From NCBI RefSeq assembly GCF_016458235.1, contig NZ_JAEMHK010000011.1, positions 62,001 to 126,000 of the forward strand: a DNA stretch of 64,000 bases, in the 5' to 3' direction. Shown in pieces: positions 1 to 9,402 of this stretch. Origin of the DNA: Geomonas propionica. Its GTDB lineage: Bacteria; Desulfobacterota; Desulfuromonadia; Geobacterales; Geobacteraceae. The notes below the pieces were generated by a model. The model searched no databases, was not told the origin of the DNA, and was given only the letters and a program-made list of their open reading frames with translations. How positions within the stretch are numbered: position 1 is the first letter of the stretch; each line of letters starts with the position of its first letter. The position numbers and the translations under genes are program-made.

Positions 1-2
1 TC

Positions 3-128
3 CTGGACCGGGGCGAGATCGTCGAGTGTGGATCGATGCAGCAGGTCTTTTCCGCGCCATCCAGCGCGACCATGAAACTGTTTTTGGAGCACAGCGCGCT
101 GCTGCAGGGCTACGGAGCAGGTATTTAA
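3..128 (+). CDS. metN: MetN, methionine ABC transporter ATPase (3' end only)
   Basis: Only the last 41 codons are inside the window; the gene continues upstream. The reading frame starts LDRGEIVECG and ends in TAA. The 'G-x-I-V-E-x-G' stretch followed by a short helix is the usual end of the ATPase core of an ABC importer. The assignment to MetN rests on the two genes directly downstream, metI (starting 16 bases later) and metQ, which complete a metNIQ methionine uptake operon. The C-terminal ACT-like regulatory domain of enterobacterial MetN seems to be missing, since the protein stops soon after the ATPase core, but too little is visible to be sure. Confidence 0.75.
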   Translation: MDRGEIVECGSMQQVFSAPSSATMKLFLEHSALLQGYGAGI

Positions 129-144
129 ACGGGAGGAGATGACG

Positions 145-813
145 ATGCATGAAGACCTGATACCGATGCTCCTCACGGGCTTCGGAGAAACGCTGTACAT
201 GGTAGTGCTGTCCACCGTCGCCGCCATCGTGTTGGGACTCCCGCTCGGGGTGCTGGTCGTGATCACGTCGACCGGCCATGTCCTCGAGTCGCCGCGGCTG
301 AATCGCATTCTGGGCGCCGTGATCAACATCACCCGCTCCTTTCCCTTTATCATCATGATCGTGTTGCTGTTGCCGCTGTCGCGCTTTCTGGTGGGGACTA
401 CGCTGGGAGCCACGGCCGCCAGCGTTCCGCTCTCGATCGCCGCGGCACCGTTTCTGGCACGCATCATCGAGAATAGTCTGAAAGAGGTCGACCGCGGCAA
501 GGTGGAGGCGGCCCTTGCCATGGGGGCGACGCCGCTGCAGATCGTGCGCAAGGTGCTGATTCCCGAGGCGTTGTCGTCGCTGGTGCTCGGCGTTACCCTC
601 GCGGTTATTACCATTACCGGGTTCACGGCGACCGCCGGGGCGATCGGGGCAGGGGGGCTGGGGAGCCTCGCCATCCGTTACGGCTACATGCGCTACCGCG
701 AGGACGTCATGTTCGCGACCGTCCTCATTCTCGTCATTTTCGTCCAGGGGGTGCAGTGGGGTGGCGACCGACTGGCGCGACGGATCAATAGAAACCAACA
801 TAGGCTCGGCTAA
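145..813 (+). CDS. metI: MetI, D-methionine/L-methionine ABC transporter permease
   Basis: This 222-residue inner-membrane permease carries methionine through the metNIQ importer. It has about five to six hydrophobic helices. The EAA loop that docks on the ATPase is visible at about residues 125-150 (KVEAALAMGATPLQIVRKVL). Length fits the family (about 217). The ORF also opens at an ATG at 139, but that ATG overlaps the ribosome binding site GGAGG (132-136). The ATG at 145 lies 8 bases downstream of it and is the better start. The gene lies between metN and metQ with short gaps. Confidence 0.93.
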   Translation: MHEDLIPMLLTGFGETLYMVVLSTVAAIVLGLPLGVLVVITSTGHVLESPRLNRILGAVINITRSFPFIIMIVLLLPLSRFLVGTTLGATAASVPLSIAAAPFLARIIENSLKEVDRGKVEAALAMGATPLQIVRKVLIPEALSSLVLGVTLAVITITGFTATAGAIGAGGLGSLAIRYGYMRYREDVMFATVLILVIFVQGVQWGGDRLARRINRNQHRLG

Positions 814-843
814 GGGCCTGATTACCAACGGAGGGACACAAAG

Positions 844-1695
844 ATGAAAAGCAGATTTACCGGCAGGTTGAGCGTCGCCCTGGTCGCACTGGCACTGGTT
901 GCAGCGGCCGCGGCGGGTTGCAAGAAAAAGGAAGGTGATGCCGGTAAGGGCGCCGAGAACACGGCCCCGGTGGCTGGGAAGACCTTGAAGGTCGGCGCGG
1001 CTGTGGTGCCGCACGCCGACATCCTCAAGTTCGTGGTGCCGAAACTGAAGGAGCAGGGAGTGAATCTTGAGGTGGTGACCTTCGACGACGAGGTGCAGCT
1101 CAACCCGGCCCTCTCCGAGAAACAGATCGATGCCAACTACTTCCAGCACGTTCCCTACCTCGAGGCCGTGGTGAAGGAGAAGAACTACCAGTTCAACGTG
1201 GCCGGCAGCATCCACGTGGAGCCGATCGGCCTCTACTCTAAGAAGATCAAGTCTGTGGCCGAACTGAAAAACGGCGCCCAGATCGCTGTCCCGAACAATC
1301 CCTCCAACGAGTACCGTGCCCTGGCGCTCCTGGAGAAGCAGGGGCTCATCAAGCTCAAACCAGGCATCTCCAACTTCCAGGCGACGCCGCAGGACATCGT
1401 GGAGAACCCGAAGAAGATCAAGTTCGTCGAGGTCGAGGCGGCCCAGCTCACCAGGACCCTCCCGGATGTGGACGGCGCGGTGATCAACACGAACTTCATA
1501 CTGGACGCCAAGATCGATCCGCAGAGCGCCATCGCGCGCGAGGACGCCAAGTCTCATTATGCCAACATCGTCGTTGTGCGGAAGGGCGAGGAGAATCGGG
1601 ACGACATCAAGAAACTGTTGGCGGCGCTGCAGTCCCCCGAACTCAAGCAGTTTCTCAAGGAAAAGTACGGTGCAGCGATCATCCCCGCGTTCTAG
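844..1695 (+). CDS. metQ: MetQ, methionine-binding lipoprotein
   Basis: This is the substrate-binding protein of the metNIQ importer, tethered to the outer face of the inner membrane. It is 283 residues long. The N-terminus is a lipoprotein signal with a positively charged start, a hydrophobic Ala/Val/Leu run and a lipobox ending AAGC at residue 26. The mature part follows the NlpA/MetQ family pattern: KTLKVGAAVVPHADIL early, 'DANYFQH' and 'IAVPNNPSNEYRALALL' in the middle. It is preceded by GGAGG (831-835) eight bases before the ATG. Last gene of the operon, followed by a hairpin terminator at 1844-1895. Confidence 0.95.
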   Translation: MKSRFTGRLSVALVALALVAAAAAGCKKKEGDAGKGAENTAPVAGKTLKVGAAVVPHADILKFVVPKLKEQGVNLEVVTFDDEVQLNPALSEKQIDANYFQHVPYLEAVVKEKNYQFNVAGSIHVEPIGLYSKKIKSVAELKNGAQIAVPNNPSNEYRALALLEKQGLIKLKPGISNFQATPQDIVENPKKIKFVEVEAAQLTRTLPDVDGAVINTNFILDAKIDPQSAIAREDAKSHYANIVVVRKGEENRDDIKKLLAALQSPELKQFLKEKYGAAIIPAF

Positions 1696-1843
1696 GCCCG
1701 GCAGAGCGCGCCGCGACCCCGGCGGGCCGTGAGAAAACTACTGCATCTGGAAGCCAAGATTAGCGATTCCCAGACCGAGGCTTCTACCTTGGCCTTTTTC
1801 CTCGCTGTACTCGGCTGCGCAGTACGAGCAGGGGCTGAAAACG

Positions 1844-1895
1844 AAAAATGCTCCGAACTTCTCTGCAACATCTGCAAGAGGTTCGGAGCATTTTT
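1844..1895. terminator. Bidirectional hairpin terminator between metQ and tRNA-Arg
   Basis: The 15-base inverted repeat AAAAATGCTCCGAAC (1844-1858) and GTTCGGAGCATTTTT (1881-1895) is perfect, with a 22-base loop. It has an A run on one side and a T run on the other, so it can stop transcription both from metQ on the plus strand and from the tRNA on the minus strand. Confidence 0.85.
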
Positions 1896-1906
1896 GTCGT
1901 AAAACT

Positions 1907-1983
1907 TGGTGGGCGAGACGGGATTCGAACCCGTGACCCCTGGCTTCGGAGGCCAGTACTCTATCCAGCTGAGCTACCCGCCC
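1907..1983 (-). tRNA. tRNA-Arg (anticodon CCG)
   Basis: The minus strand folds into a full cloverleaf. The acceptor strands GGGCGGG and CTCGCCC pair with one G-U. The D arm contains AGCTCAGCTGG. The anticodon stem CTGGC/GCCAG encloses loop CTCCGAA, giving anticodon CCG (reads CGG, arginine). The T arm has GGTTCGAATCCC. The 3' CCA is encoded (1907-1909). A terminator follows at 1844-1895. Confidence 0.96.
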
Positions 1984-2063
1984 GGGAAAGAACTCATTAC
2001 TACACTATTTTGAGAATCAACTCAAGATTAAACTTTAAAAAAAGCGGCTTCTGATCCCGACTC

Positions 2064-2762
2064 TCACTTCGCGATGGAACCATACACAGGTACGGTGATC
2101 TCCTTCCTCTGGGGGTGACTGGTCGTGATATGCAGGTACCCGCTCAGTATTTTTGCATCCGGCTTGGCCTGCACCGAGATCTCGATTGTGCCGCTCTCTC
2201 CCGGCTTTAATTCCGCTTTCCTGATGGTGGGCCTGATCTGCAAAGAGGAGGATGTGGCGCTCACGTTCAGCAGCTTTACGGTCACGTTACTGTTGTTGGT
2301 GACGCTTACCTTGGCCTGGGTAGCGGTGCTGCTGCTCACGGCGCCGAGGCTCACCTGCCGCGGCGTTACCTGCAACTGATCGAGCACGGTCCCCTCGATG
2401 GTGAAGGTGTAGACCGGGGTCTTGCCGGCGTTGCTATTCAGCGTCACGGTCTTTTGTACCTTGCCGGAGAACGAGCCGGAGTCGAATGTTACTTCTATCT
2501 CGGCGCTCTTGCCGGGGGGGATGATCGAGGTGGATGGCTTGGCGGCGGTGCAGCCACAAGAAGCCTCAAGCTTCTTGATCTGAAGCGGGGCATCGCCGTT
2601 ATTCCTGATGGTGAAGGTATGCTGGACCTTCTTTCCCTGGGCAACGGTGCCGAAGTTGAAAGTACCCCGGTCTACGGAGAGTTCCGGTGCCGCCAGGGCT
2701 ATGGCGGCGCTGCACAGGGTGACGAGCAGGAGCAGAATGCATACAGGCGGAAGGTGTCTCAT
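2064..2762 (-). CDS. DUF1573 domain periplasmic protein
   Basis: This 232-residue exported protein has a signal peptide of about 24 residues (RHLPPV, then a Leu/Val-rich core, then ALA-AP). The first half matches the DUF1573 pattern: 'FNFGTVAQGKKVQHTFTIRN', then 'SCGCTAA', then 'PPGKSAEIEVTFDS'. The second half looks like another immunoglobulin-fold copy (residues about 130-230) with alternating strands and no cysteines. The family consists of small beta-sandwich domains of unknown function, usually periplasmic. It stands alone between the tRNA and a divergently transcribed zinc-ribbon gene. The specific role cannot be read from sequence. Confidence 0.85.
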   Translation of the reverse strand: MRHLPPVCILLLLVTLCSAAIALAAPELSVDRGTFNFGTVAQGKKVQHTFTIRNNGDAPLQIKKLEASCGCTAAKPSTSIIPPGKSAEIEVTFDSGSFSGKVQKTVTLNSNAGKTPVYTFTIEGTVLDQLQVTPRQVSLGAVSSSTATQAKVSVTNNSNVTVKLLNVSATSSSLQIRPTIRKAELKPGESGTIEISVQAKPDAKILSGYLHITTSHPQRKEITVPVYGSIAK

Positions 2763-2840
2763 GGTGTTCCTCTTGAATTATCGCTGGGATGCGGCGCACC
2801 GACTATTTATACCACAAAGGTGTCAGGGCGACCAGAATGA

Positions 2841-2869
2841 TTGACACTATAATTGGCTTCTGTTATAGG
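2841..2869 (+). promoter_or_regulatory. Sigma-70 type promoter of the zinc-ribbon gene
   Basis: A perfect -35 box TTGACA (2841-2846), a 17-base spacer and a -10 box TATAGG (2864-2869) point to the gene at 2919. The expected start of transcription near 2876 would leave a leader of about 40 bases, with GGAGG at 2910-2914 before the ATG. Confidence 0.7.
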
Positions 2870-2918
2870 AAACCGTTGAGAAAATTAATGGAATATCCAA
2901 AACAATCCGGAGGGGTCG

Positions 2919-4979
2919 ATGATTCTTCAATGCGACCAGTGCAATACGAAGTTCAGGCTGGACGATTCCAAGCTTAAGCCGGGCGGTGTCAAGGTCCGTT
3001 GCTCCAAGTGCCGGCACGTCTTTGTGGCCGGTGCCGAGCAGAAAGCGGAAGAGTCGGACTTCGACGCCCTTTTGTCCGGACTCGGGGCTCAGGCCCCGGC
3101 GCAGGCCGAACAGGAACCGACTGCCGCTCAGGCCGACCAAGAGACGCCGTCTCCCAAATTCGGTGTTGATGCTTCCCAGCCGCAGCAGAACGATCTCGCG
3201 GAGTTCGGTTTCGAACCCGAACCTGAGCCGGCCCCCGCATCCAAACCGGGTGTTGCAGCCGCTGGTGCTGCGGCTGCCGGCGCAGACGATATCGATTTCG
3301 GTGACATCAACATTGAGACCGGCATGCCGGCCGGGCACGAGACTCCTGCCCCTGCCGATACCGGGTTCGGCGAGATCGAGTTCAATGAAGAACCCGTGAA
3401 TCCCGCCCCGAATGCTCCGACAGCGGCGGCGCCAGATCTTGATTTCGGCGAACTCTCCTTTGATGATTCACCGGCGCCAACTGCGGAGCCCGCTCCGGCA
3501 GCCGCAGATTCTGCCCTGGATTTCGGTGATCTCTCCTTCGATGAACCTGCCGCGGCGGGTAAGCAGGAGGAGGCCGCTACCCCGATACCTGATGCGATGG
3601 CGTTCGGCGAACTTACTTTCGAAGAAACTGCGCCTGCGGCTAAGGAGGAGGCAACTGCCGCCGCCCAGTCCGCCGAGGACGCGTTCGACTTCGGCGAGTT
3701 CTCTTTCGAGGAGACCTCTGCCCCGGCCGAGGAATCTCCCTCGGAAGCGCCTGCCGCTGCGGCGGACTTTGGTGAATTCTCTTTTGACGAGACACCTTCG
3801 GCTGCCAAAGAGCAAACCGCACCTGCCGAGGAAACGCCGGAGTACGGGGACTTCTCCTTCGACGAGCCGGCAGCCGCTCCCAAGGAAGAACCTGCGCCAG
3901 CGGCTGGCGCCGATTCCTTCGATTTCGGGGATTTTTCCTTCGAAGAACCGGCGCCTCCCGCCCAGGAAGAGCCTGCCGGACCGGAAGCTGGATCCTTCTC
4001 CTTCGAAGACGACGCGGTGTCCGAGGCCGCCGGCGAGGGAGCCGCGGAAACGGCCGCTTTCGGTCAGGGCGATGAGCAAGGAGAGGGGCCTGCGCCGGCC
4101 CGGGATGAGGAGTTCAGTTTCGGCGACTTCTCCTTCGCCGACGCGCCCAAGGCCCAGCCCGAGGCCGAGCCAAAGGATGAGGCAGAAGGGGCTGTTCCGG
4201 CAGCGGTCGCCGCCGCGGGACTGGCAGGTGCTGTTGCTGCAGTCGACGCTGTCCGCGACGAGGAGGAGGTAGCCATGCCCGGCGCCACCGCCGAGCCCAA
4301 ACCGGCCGCCAAGTCTTCCCTCGACTTCAGCTTCGGCGACAAGTCCTTCGCCGCTGCCGTCCCGGAGGAAGGGTTCGAAGAGGAACTTCCGCCGCTGTCG
4401 ATATCTTCCCGGCGCAAGGGGCGTTCCGTCCTTACCATCGCCATTGTCGCCATCTGTGTGGTCGTGGTGCTGGCGCTGAGCGGCGCCGGGTTGTACCTGC
4501 TGCAACGCGGTCCCGAGGCGATGAAGAAGCTGGACCAGTACGGCATAGGTTTCGTCGCCAAATGGTTCGGCATGGAGGCCCCGGAGGAGGGGCGCATCAC
4601 CATCAAGAACGCCCTCGCTTCCTTCCACCAGAACAAGGAGGCGGGCGAACTGTTCGTGGTGAACGGCGAGGCTGTCAATTCCTACCGCAAATCGCGCGCC
4701 TCGATCCAGGTCAAGGTGAGCATCTTCGACAAGGCAGGCAAGGTGCTGCTGCAAAAGACCGCCTACTGCGGCAACCGCCTCTCGGCGGAGCAGTTGAGCA
4801 CGCTTCCCTTCACCAAGATCGAGTCCATCATGAACAACCAGTTCGGCGACTCGCTCTCCAACCTTGGCGTCAAGCCGGACCAGTCCATCGGTTTCGTGGT
4901 GGCTATCGCCAACGTGCCCAAGGAAGCTGCCGACTTCGGCGTCGAGGTGGTCGGCTCCACGGTGGCCGCCGGGCAGTAA
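2919..4979 (+). CDS. MJ0042-type zinc-ribbon membrane protein with FG-x-x-SF repeat linker
   Basis: This 686-residue protein has three parts. Residues 1-38 are a zinc ribbon of the MJ0042 type, with two CxxC pairs (CDQC at 5-8, CSKC at 28-31). Residues about 40-490 are an Ala/Pro/Glu-rich linker containing about 13 copies of a short motif of form (D/E)FG(D/E)xSF(D/E)E. Residues about 505-530 are one hydrophobic membrane segment (LTIAIVAICVVVVLALSGAG). The last 150 residues resemble the DUF3426 domain usually paired with this zinc ribbon: 'FVVNGEAVNSYRKSRASIQVKVSIFDKAGKVL'. The expected topology is N-terminal half in the cytoplasm and DUF3426 outside. Function is unknown. Related zinc-ribbon proteins in deltaproteobacteria include gliding-motility factors such as AgmX/GltJ, but that link is inference. 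It has its own promoter and a strong terminator. Confidence 0.82.
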   Translation: MILQCDQCNTKFRLDDSKLKPGGVKVRCSKCRHVFVAGAEQKAEESDFDALLSGLGAQAPAQAEQEPTAAQADQETPSPKFGVDASQPQQNDLAEFGFEPEPEPAPASKPGVAAAGAAAAGADDIDFGDINIETGMPAGHETPAPADTGFGEIEFNEEPVNPAPNAPTAAAPDLDFGELSFDDSPAPTAEPAPAAADSALDFGDLSFDEPAAAGKQEEAATPIPDAMAFGELTFEETAPAAKEEATAAAQSAEDAFDFGEFSFEETSAPAEESPSEAPAAAADFGEFSFDETPSAAKEQTAPAEETPEYGDFSFDEPAAAPKEEPAPAAGADSFDFGDFSFEEPAPPAQEEPAGPEAGSFSFEDDAVSEAAGEGAAETAAFGQGDEQGEGPAPARDEEFSFGDFSFADAPKAQPEAEPKDEAEGAVPAAVAAAGLAGAVAAVDAVRDEEEVAMPGATAEPKPAAKSSLDFSFGDKSFAAAVPEEGFEEELPPLSISSRRKGRSVLTIAIVAICVVVVLALSGAGLYLLQRGPEAMKKLDQYGIGFVAKWFGMEAPEEGRITIKNALASFHQNKEAGELFVVNGEAVNSYRKSRASIQVKVSIFDKAGKVLLQKTAYCGNRLSAEQLSTLPFTKIESIMNNQFGDSLSNLGVKPDQSIGFVVAIANVPKEAADFGVEVVGSTVAAGQ

Positions 4980-5006
4980 ACAGAAAGACCATCAACCAGC
5001 GACAAT

Positions 5007-5035
5007 AAAAAAGGCCGGCATTTGCCGGCCTTTTT
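5007..5035. terminator. Rho-independent terminator
   Basis: AAAAAGGCCGGCA and TGCCGGCCTTTTT pair around a short loop (5007-5035), followed by GCG. It ends the zinc-ribbon gene and, being symmetrical, can also stop the amidase/mutS operon reading from the other side. The remaining gap to 5187 holds only a partly palindromic CCCCTTTGCGAAGGG stretch near 5140. Confidence 0.9.
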
Positions 5036-5186
5036 GCGTTTCATTAAATTCCCCGTGTTCCGCTTTCGCAAGGTTGATGCGGGATTTCCAGGGCGGCTAT
5101 CCGTTGTCACGAAGCGCAGCACCAGAACGAGCGTCCTCCCCTTTGCGAAGGGAAGACAGAGGGGATTTGCTGTTGGGGGCGGTTGC

Positions 5187-6452
5187 TCAGGCCTTGTTGA
5201 GGCTGGTGATGTAACCCTTGATCCCGGCGAGGATGCCGTCCGCAGTCAGCGCCTGGTAGTGCGGATCCTTGAGCTTCTGCTCGTCACGTTCGTTGCTTAA
5301 AAACGCGGTCTCCACCAGGATGCTCGGCATGGTGGCGCCGACCAGGACGTAGAAGGGGCCCTGCTTGACGCCGAGGTTCTTGACCGTGGGGTAGCCGGTT
5401 TGCGCCTTCTTGTAGAGCGCCTTTTGCACCTCGTCGGCCAGGTGCGCGGAATCGTTCAGCTTGTAGTTCGCCATCAGGTCGAAAAGGATGGCCTGCAGCG
5501 TACTCACTTTCTCCAGCGAAGTCCCGTTTTCCTTGGCCGCGAGTTGGGCCACCTTCTCGGTCTTGGCGAGGTTCAGGTAATAGGTCTCGATGCCGTTGGC
5601 GTTGTGGTTCAGCGAGGCGTTGGCGTGGATGGAGACGAAGAGGTCGGCGCCCACCTTGTTGGCGATGGCGGTCCGCTCCTGCAGTTCGATGAACACGTCG
5701 GTGGAACGGGTCATGACGACGTCGATCCCGAGCTCCTCCCGTATCTTCTGGGCCAGATCCAGGCCGATCTGCAGCACGATGTCCTTCTCCCGGGTCCCCG
5801 ACGGGCTTACCGCCCCCGGGTCGTGTCCGCCATGCCCCGGATCGATCACGATCCTGCGGATCCGTCCCGGCTTGAACTTCGCCTGCTTTCCTTTCTCCAC
5901 CGTCTTGGGCTTCTCCGGCGGGTTCACCTTCTCCACGCTCTTCGGCTCGGCGGGGGCACTCTCAATCACCTCTTTGGAGGCGGAGATCTCCTGCCTGCGA
6001 TCCCCCTTCACGTCCACGATGATCCGGTAAGGCTCGGAGAAGGTGAAGACCTTGTATTCCTTGATGCTGTCCAGGTCGAGCACCACGCGCACTGTCGAGG
6101 CGGCGAACTGAGCGATGCGGACGCTTTTCAACAGGCCGTCGCCGATGGTGAGGTCCTTGACGCCGGGGTTGAGGTGGGTCCCCTGCAGGTCGAGGTAGAG
6201 CCGGTTGGGGAGCTTGTGGTGCTCGAAGCGCACCTCCTGGTCCAGGGTGATGGAGACCCTGGTGTAGTCCGGGGTGGACCAGTGCTTCAACTCGGTGACC
6301 GGCACCAGCGGGGCGCCGGGGGCGGCCTGAGCCGAGCCGTTCCAAAGCGGGGCGAGCAGTAAGGAGCCCTGGGCCGCCACGGCCCGGCAGGCGAGCCAGC
6401 GGCAGTAGGGGGCGGCAAGTCCCAGGTATTTGACGAATTCCCTACGCTTCAT
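5187..6452 (-). CDS. N-acetylmuramoyl-L-alanine amidase with AMIN domain
   Basis: This zinc amidase of 421 residues cuts the bond between muramic acid and the stem peptide, typically to separate daughter cells. The N-terminus KRREFVKYLGL resembles a twin-arginine (Tat) signal, as in E. coli AmiA and AmiC. An AMIN domain (about residues 55-150) should target the septum or the peptidoglycan. After a charged linker, Amidase_3 spans about 200-418, with the zinc ligands His in 'IDPGHGGHDPG' (residue 207), Glu in 'TREKDI' (222) and His in 'SIHANAS', and the catalytic Glu in 'LVETAFLSN'. Length and order match AmiC. It lies 24 bases downstream of mutS and is probably cotranscribed with it. Confidence 0.93.
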   Translation of the reverse strand: MKRREFVKYLGLAAPYCRWLACRAVAAQGSLLLAPLWNGSAQAAPGAPLVPVTELKHWSTPDYTRVSITLDQEVRFEHHKLPNRLYLDLQGTHLNPGVKDLTIGDGLLKSVRIAQFAASTVRVVLDLDSIKEYKVFTFSEPYRIIVDVKGDRRQEISASKEVIESAPAEPKSVEKVNPPEKPKTVEKGKQAKFKPGRIRRIVIDPGHGGHDPGAVSPSGTREKDIVLQIGLDLAQKIREELGIDVVMTRSTDVFIELQERTAIANKVGADLFVSIHANASLNHNANGIETYYLNLAKTEKVAQLAAKENGTSLEKVSTLQAILFDLMANYKLNDSAHLADEVQKALYKKAQTGYPTVKNLGVKQGPFYVLVGATMPSILVETAFLSNERDEQKLKDPHYQALTADGILAGIKGYITSLNKA

Positions 6453-6476
6453 GCGCCTTGACCTCTCTTTGTGCCA

Positions 6477-9086
6477 TTACAGCATCCTCTTCAGTTCGTC
6501 CACCAAGTTGAGCGCCTCGAGCGGTGTCAACAGCGCCACTTCCACGTCCTTCAGCCTCTCCCTGATCTGGTCGTCACCCCCGCCGAAGAGCGAGAGCTGG
6601 GGTGAGGGGGGCGGGTTTTTCTTGCCCCGCGCCAGTCGCGGTACGCCCCCTTCGCCGTACTCCCCTTTTTCCAGGTTGGTGAGGATCTCCTTGGCGCGGT
6701 CGATGACCGCCTGCGGCAGCCCGGCCAGGCGCGCCACCTGGATGCCGTAGGAGTGCGAGGCGCCGCCGGGGACGATCTTCCTCAGGAAGATGATGCGCTC
6801 GTTCCACTCGCGGACCGCGATGTTGAAGTTCTTGATGCCGGGACGGGTCACGGCGAGCTCGGTGAGCTCGTGGTAGTGCGTGGCGAAGAGCGTCTTGGCC
6901 GCGTGCGCCTTGTTGTCGTGCAGGAACTCCGCGACGGCCCAGGCGATGGAGACCCCGTCAAAGGTGGAGGTGCCGCGACCGATCTCGTCCAGGATCACCA
7001 AACTCTTGGCCGTGGCACCCCTCAGGATCGCCGCACTCTCCATCATCTCCACCATGAAGGTGGAGTGGCCGCGGGCCAGGTTGTCCGAGGCGCCGACGCG
7101 GGTGAAGATGCGGTCCACCAGCGGGATGCGCGCCTTCTCGGCCGGCACGAAGCTCCCCATCTGCGCCATCAGGGTGATCAGGGCCACCTGGCGCATGAAG
7201 GTCGACTTACCCGCCATGTTGGGGCCGGTGATGATGATGAGCTGGTTCTCGCCGTTGTCGAGCAGCGTATCGTTGGGGACGAAGCGCTCCGACGAGTGCA
7301 TGTCCTCGATGACCGGGTGCCTCCCCTCGGTGATGGAGAGCTCGCTCCCCTCGTGCACCTCGGGACGGCAGTAACCCTTGTCGTGGGCGAGCTCCGCGAG
7401 CGAGGCGAGGACGTCCAGGCAGGCCAGGCGGTCGGCGCTCCTGGCGATGCGCTCGCCCTGCGCCGCGGCGGCCTCGCGCACCTGCTGGAACAGGTTGAAC
7501 TCGAGGTCCTTGATGCGGTCCTCGGCACCGAGCACCTTCTCCTCGTATTCCTTCAGCTCCGGGGTGATGTAGCGCTCGGCGTTGGCGAGGGTCTGCCGCC
7601 TGATGTAGTCCTCGGGGATGGCGGAGACGTTGGCCTTGGTGACCTCGATGTAGTAGCCGAACACCTTGTTGTAGCGGATCTTCAGCGAGGAGATCCCGGT
7701 GCGCGCCTTCTCCTGGGCCTCCAGACGGGCGATGAACCCCTTTCCCTCACGGCTGATGGCGCGCAGATCGTCCAGTTCCGCGTTGTAGCCGTCGGCGATG
7801 ATGCCGCCGTCGCGCAGCACGAAGGGGGGATCATCGACGATGGCGCGGGTGATCAGGTCGCAGATCTCGGAGAGCGGGTCGATGCCGGCGTCGAGTTCCT
7901 TCAAAAGTAGCGCCGCGCAGGCCGCCACCTGCTCCTTGATGGCGGGGAGCCGGGACAGCGACGCCTTGAGCGCGGCCAGGTCCTTCGCCGACGCCGAGGC
8001 GAGGCTGATGCGCCCATTCAGGCGCTCCAGGTCGTAGACCCCGGAGAGGAGCGTCTTCAGCTCGGCCCGCACCCCTGGGAACTCAATCAGCTCCTGCAAC
8101 GCGTCCTGACGCCCGCGGATCTTCCCCTGGTCCATGAGCGGGTAGTTGATCCACTGCTTGAGCTTACGCCCCCCCATGGCGGTGACGGTCCGGTCCATGA
8201 GCCCAAGGAGTGACCCCTTCCTCTTGCCGTCGGAGATGGTCTGGGTCAGCTCCAGGTTGCGCCGGGTCGACTCGTCCAGGAGCAGGTGCTGGTTTTGGTT
8301 GTAGGGGGTGATACCGGTGACGTGCGGGGCGTTTCCCTTCTGGGTGTCCACCAGGTAGTGCAGCACGGCACCAGCGGCGAGGAGCGCGACCGGCAGGGTG
8401 TGGCACCCGAGGGTCTCGGCCGTCGCCCCTTTGAACTGGTTGCCGATCAGGCGGCTACAGTAGTCCGCGTCGTAGACCCACTCCTCGAAGTAGGTGACGC
8501 TGCGGTCGGAGGCCGCCGGCACCATTTCCTTGGCCCTTTGCGGCTCCCGGAAAGAGGAGGGGAGGATGATCTCGCGCGGCGCGATGCAGGCCACCTCGGC
8601 CAGCGCCGCCTGCAGCCCGGAGAGCTCGGTGACCCGGAATTCGCCGGTGGAGAGGTCCAGGTAGGAGAGGCCGTAGCAGTCGCCGTCGCAGCAAAGGGCA
8701 AGCAGGTAGTTGTTTTCCTTGGGAGAAAGCGAGGCGTCCTCGACCACGAGGCCTGGGGTGATCACCTTGACCACCTCGCGCTTCACGATTCCCTTGGCGA
8801 GCTTCGGGTCCTCCGCTTGCTCGCAGATGGCGACCTTTTCACCCGCCTCGACCAGCTTGGCGATGTAAGGGGCACAGGAGTGGTAGGGGACTCCGCACAA
8901 GGGGACTTCCGATCCGTCGGCGTTTTTATTGCGCGAGGTGAGGGTGATACCGAGAATGCGGGAGGCCTTCACCGCATCGTCCAGGAACATCTCGTAGAAG
9001 TCGCCGCATCGAAAGAAGAGGATGGCGTCGGGGTGTTCTGCCTTAATCTCGAGGAACTGCCGCATCATGGGCGTCATTTCAGACAT
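6477..9086 (-). CDS. mutS: MutS, DNA mismatch recognition ATPase
   Basis: MutS binds mismatched bases and starts repair with MutL. At 869 residues it has normal length. The mismatch-binding Phe-x-Glu motif is in 'CGDFYEMF' (F30, E32). The Walker A motif [10 protein letters not shown] is near residue 620 and Walker B '[11 protein letters not shown]' near 695, followed by a '[11 protein letters not shown]' switch segment. The C-terminal end is a short dimerisation helix pair. The start ATG at 9086 has AAAGG about ten bases upstream. The amidase gene follows in the same direction. Confidence 0.98.
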   Translation of the reverse strand: MSEMTPMMRQFLEIKAEHPDAILFFRCGDFYEMFLDDAVKASRILGITLTSRNKNADGSEVPLCGVPYHSCAPYIAKLVEAGEKVAICEQAEDPKLAKGIVKREVVKVITPGLVVEDASLSPKENNYLLALCCDGDCYGLSYLDLSTGEFRVTELSGLQAALAEVACIAPREIILPSSFREPQRAKEMVPAASDRSVTYFEEWVYDADYCSRLIGNQFKGATAETLGCHTLPVALLAAGAVLHYLVDTQKGNAPHVTGITPYNQNQHLLLDESTRRNLELTQTISDGKRKGSLLGLMDRTVTAMGGRKLKQWINYPLMDQGKIRGRQDALQELIEFPGVRAELKTLLSGVYDLERLNGRISLASASAKDLAALKASLSRLPAIKEQVAACAALLLKELDAGIDPLSEICDLITRAIVDDPPFVLRDGGIIADGYNAELDDLRAISREGKGFIARLEAQEKARTGISSLKIRYNKVFGYYIEVTKANVSAIPEDYIRRQTLANAERYITPELKEYEEKVLGAEDRIKDLEFNLFQQVREAAAAQGERIARSADRLACLDVLASLAELAHDKGYCRPEVHEGSELSITEGRHPVIEDMHSSERFVPNDTLLDNGENQLIIITGPNMAGKSTFMRQVALITLMAQMGSFVPAEKARIPLVDRIFTRVGASDNLARGHSTFMVEMMESAAILRGATAKSLVILDEIGRGTSTFDGVSIAWAVAEFLHDNKAHAAKTLFATHYHELTELAVTRPGIKNFNIAVREWNERIIFLRKIVPGGASHSYGIQVARLAGLPQAVIDRAKEILTNLEKGEYGEGGVPRLARGKKNPPPSPQLSLFGGGDDQIRERLKDVEVALLTPLEALNLVDELKRML

Positions 9087-9402
9087 TTGGAAACCTTTTC
9101 GGGGGAAAGAAACGCCGGCATCTTAACAAAATAGCGTGTCCATGTAAAGCTTCCCCGCCCGGCCTCAGTGAGGAATCGGCCGGCGGGGGAGACGGGAGGA
9201 TGCTTGGCGGGCCCCGCAGCGGAAAAAACCTTTTTTTACACCCGCTCTCTGGAGCTTTGCGACAAATACCTTAAAATTGCCTAATGTTTTTTTCGTGGAC
9301 CCCGCCACGCAGCCTCTAGTGGCGCTGCAGGGGGAGGGGCGTACGTGACGCAGGCGAGAGCGGACCGGCACCACCAGGGATGCCGGCAAAGGGAGGTGCA
9401 GC
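9087..9402. other. Intergenic region with hairpin, upstream of both mutS and the sugar-dehydrogenase operon
   Basis: This 316-base divergent intergenic region holds a GC-rich hairpin at 9153-9188: CCCCGCCCGGCC pairs with GGCCGGCGGGG, with one bulged C. An AT-rich segment at about 9257-9295 would suit a promoter for the downstream operon, but no box pair is convincing. A sound Shine-Dalgarno GGGAGG lies at 9391-9396. No gene is visible. Confidence 0.5.

Noticed and set aside
1741-1800. Possible terminator just after metQ (GCCAAG...CTTGGC followed by T5)
   Set aside because: Only six pairs with a 29-base loop, and a competing GAAGCC/GGCTTC pairing; the strong hairpin at 1844-1895 explains termination.
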